Assembly: GCA_021783525.1 (NCBI GenBank)
Contig: JAJXTT010000044.1
Span: 1,669-9,114 of the forward strand
Direction: 5' to 3'
From: Pseudomonadota bacterium
GTDB lineage: Bacteria; Pseudomonadota; Gammaproteobacteria; Burkholderiales; Gallionellaceae
Length of the DNA: 7,446 nt
Numbering within the stretch: position 1 is the stretch's first letter; each line of letters opens with the position of its first letter. The notes beneath the pieces are model-generated. The model was not told where the DNA came from, made no database searches, and saw only the letters and a program-made list of their open reading frames with translations. Position numbers and translations under genes: made by a program. Below, one piece after another: positions 6,500 through 7,446 of this stretch.

Positions 6500-7446
6500 C
6501 TAAAAACGCGGCAGGTCGGGGAACGGGACCTGACCGTGGTGCACGTGCTGCGCGCCGAATTCGGCGCAGCGGTGCGCGGTGGGGATCAGCTTGCCGGGAT
6601 TGAGCAGGCCGGACGGATCGAACGCCAGTTTCACCTCGCGGAACCGCTGCAACTCCTCGGGCTTGAACTGCGCGCACATCTGGTTGATCTTCTCGATGCC
6701 GACGCCGTGCTCCCCGGTGATGGTGCCGCCCACTTCGACGCACAATTCCAGTATCTTGCCGCCGAGTTCCTCGGCACGGTGGAGTTCGCCGGGCTGGCTG
6801 GCATCGTAGAGGATCAGCGGATGCAGGTTGCCGTCGCCGGCATGGAACACGTTGCCGACGCGCAGGCCGTATTCGCGCGACAAGTCCTCGATGCTGTTCA
6901 GCACATGCGTCAGCTCGCGGCGCGGGATGGTGCCGTCCATGCAGTAGTAATCGGGCGAGATGCGGCCGGCGGCCGGGAACGCCGCCTTGCGCCCGGCCCA
7001 CAACCTGAGCCTGTCCGCCTCGTTCTCCGAGGTGCGCAACGAGATCGCGCCGCAGCGCGTGAAGATCGCTTCCATCCTGGCGATTTCCTCCGCGACTTCT
7101 TCTGGCGTGCCGTCCGATTCGCACAGCAGGATGGCTTCGGCGTCGAGCGGGTAGCCGGCGTGGACGAAATCCTCCACCGCCCGGGTCATGAGTTTGTCCA
7201 TCATTTCCAGTCCGGCCGGGATGATGCCGGCCGCGATGATCTCACCCACGGCGGCACCCGCTTCCATCACGGTGCCGAACGCGGCCATCACCACGCGCGC
7301 GAGTTCGGGTTTGGGCAGCAGCTTGACCGTCACCTCCGTGATCACGCCCAGCATGCCTTCGCTGCCGGTGAACAGCGCCAGCAGGTCGTAGCCGGAGGAG
7401 TCCAGCCCTTCCGAGCCGAGCTCCAGCAGTTCGCCGTCCATGGTAT
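6500..7446 (-). CDS. glcD: Glycolate oxidase catalytic subunit GlcD, C-terminal part (runs off right edge)
   Basis: These are the last 314 residues of GlcD, the flavin subunit that oxidises glycolate (and often D-lactate) to the keto acid; the full protein is about 500 residues. Numbering visible residues only, the FAD-domain segment FTGSEGMLGV is at 25-34, GRISPDYYCMDGTIPR at 160-175, the substrate/metal-site segment VFHAGDGNLHP at 199-209, GEHGVG at 244-249, and the family-typical ending FDPSGLLNPGK then HRCAEFG and HVHHG at 275-304. Similarity to E. coli GlcD, as I recall it, is strong throughout. A methionine codon at 7439-7441 is internal, because the frame stays open to the window edge and the FAD-binding N-terminal half must precede it. 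The promoter and any GlcC-type regulator lie outside the window. The stop is TAG. Confidence 0.96.
   Translation of the reverse strand, partial: TMDGELLELGSEGLDSSGYDLLALFTGSEGMLGVITEVTVKLLPKPELARVVMAAFGTVMEAGAAVGEIIAAGIIPAGLEMMDKLMTRAVEDFVHAGYPLDAEAILLCESDGTPEEVAEEIARMEAIFTRCGAISLRTSENEADRLRLWAGRKAAFPAAGRISPDYYCMDGTIPRRELTHVLNSIEDLSREYGLRVGNVFHAGDGNLHPLILYDASQPGELHRAEELGGKILELCVEVGGTITGEHGVGIEKINQMCAQFKPEELQRFREVKLAFDPSGLLNPGKLIPTAHRCAEFGAQHVHHGQVPFPDLPRF

Noticed and set aside
6470..6510. T-runs on the minus strand between glcD and glcE as an intrinsic terminator
   Set aside because: No GC-rich inverted repeat precedes the T-runs, and the 30-nt spacing within an established operon argues against termination.

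Overview
The window is an ordinary-looking, GC-rich (visually about 60%) stretch of a bacterial chromosome that is densely packed with housekeeping and metabolic genes. ClpB, NadC, thioredoxin 2 and GlcDEF all read as proteobacterial proteins, and the mix best fits a betaproteobacterium. A Nitrosomonadales/Gallionellaceae-type organism is my guess, but the sequence alone does not settle it. There are no RNA genes, CRISPR arrays, insertion sequences, attachment sites or phage genes that I can support.

Layout. Bases 1-1019 (minus strand) hold the first 339 codons of the disaggregase clpB, running off the left edge. Its upstream region carries a near-perfect heat-shock (sigma-32) promoter. Diverging from it on the plus strand are nadC (1131-1976, NAD biosynthesis) and then a thioredoxin-2 gene, trxC (2099-2533), with its own good sigma-70 promoter. 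A short dispersed-type palindromic repeat (2623-2655) separates trxC from a class I methyltransferase gene (2702-3445, plus). That gene converges on a second, TehB-like methyltransferase gene (3446-4051, minus). The two stop codons touch with no base between them, forming TGATCA. The rest (4150-7446, minus) is a glycolate oxidase operon read from right to left: glcD (5' end off the window), glcE and glcF, with 30-nt and 4-nt gaps.

How the genes work together. GlcD, GlcE and GlcF form the membrane-associated glycolate dehydrogenase that oxidises glycolate to glyoxylate. The TehB-like gene lies 98 nt downstream on the same strand with no clear terminator between, so it may be co-transcribed. 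clpB and trxC are stress-related but are not obviously linked in function, and nadC is core metabolism. The two methyltransferases have no identified substrate.

I did not find a new system here. The observations most worth a second look are the overlapping divergent clpB/nadC promoter region, the abutting convergent stops, and the palindromic repeat, which also misleads start-codon choice for the downstream gene.
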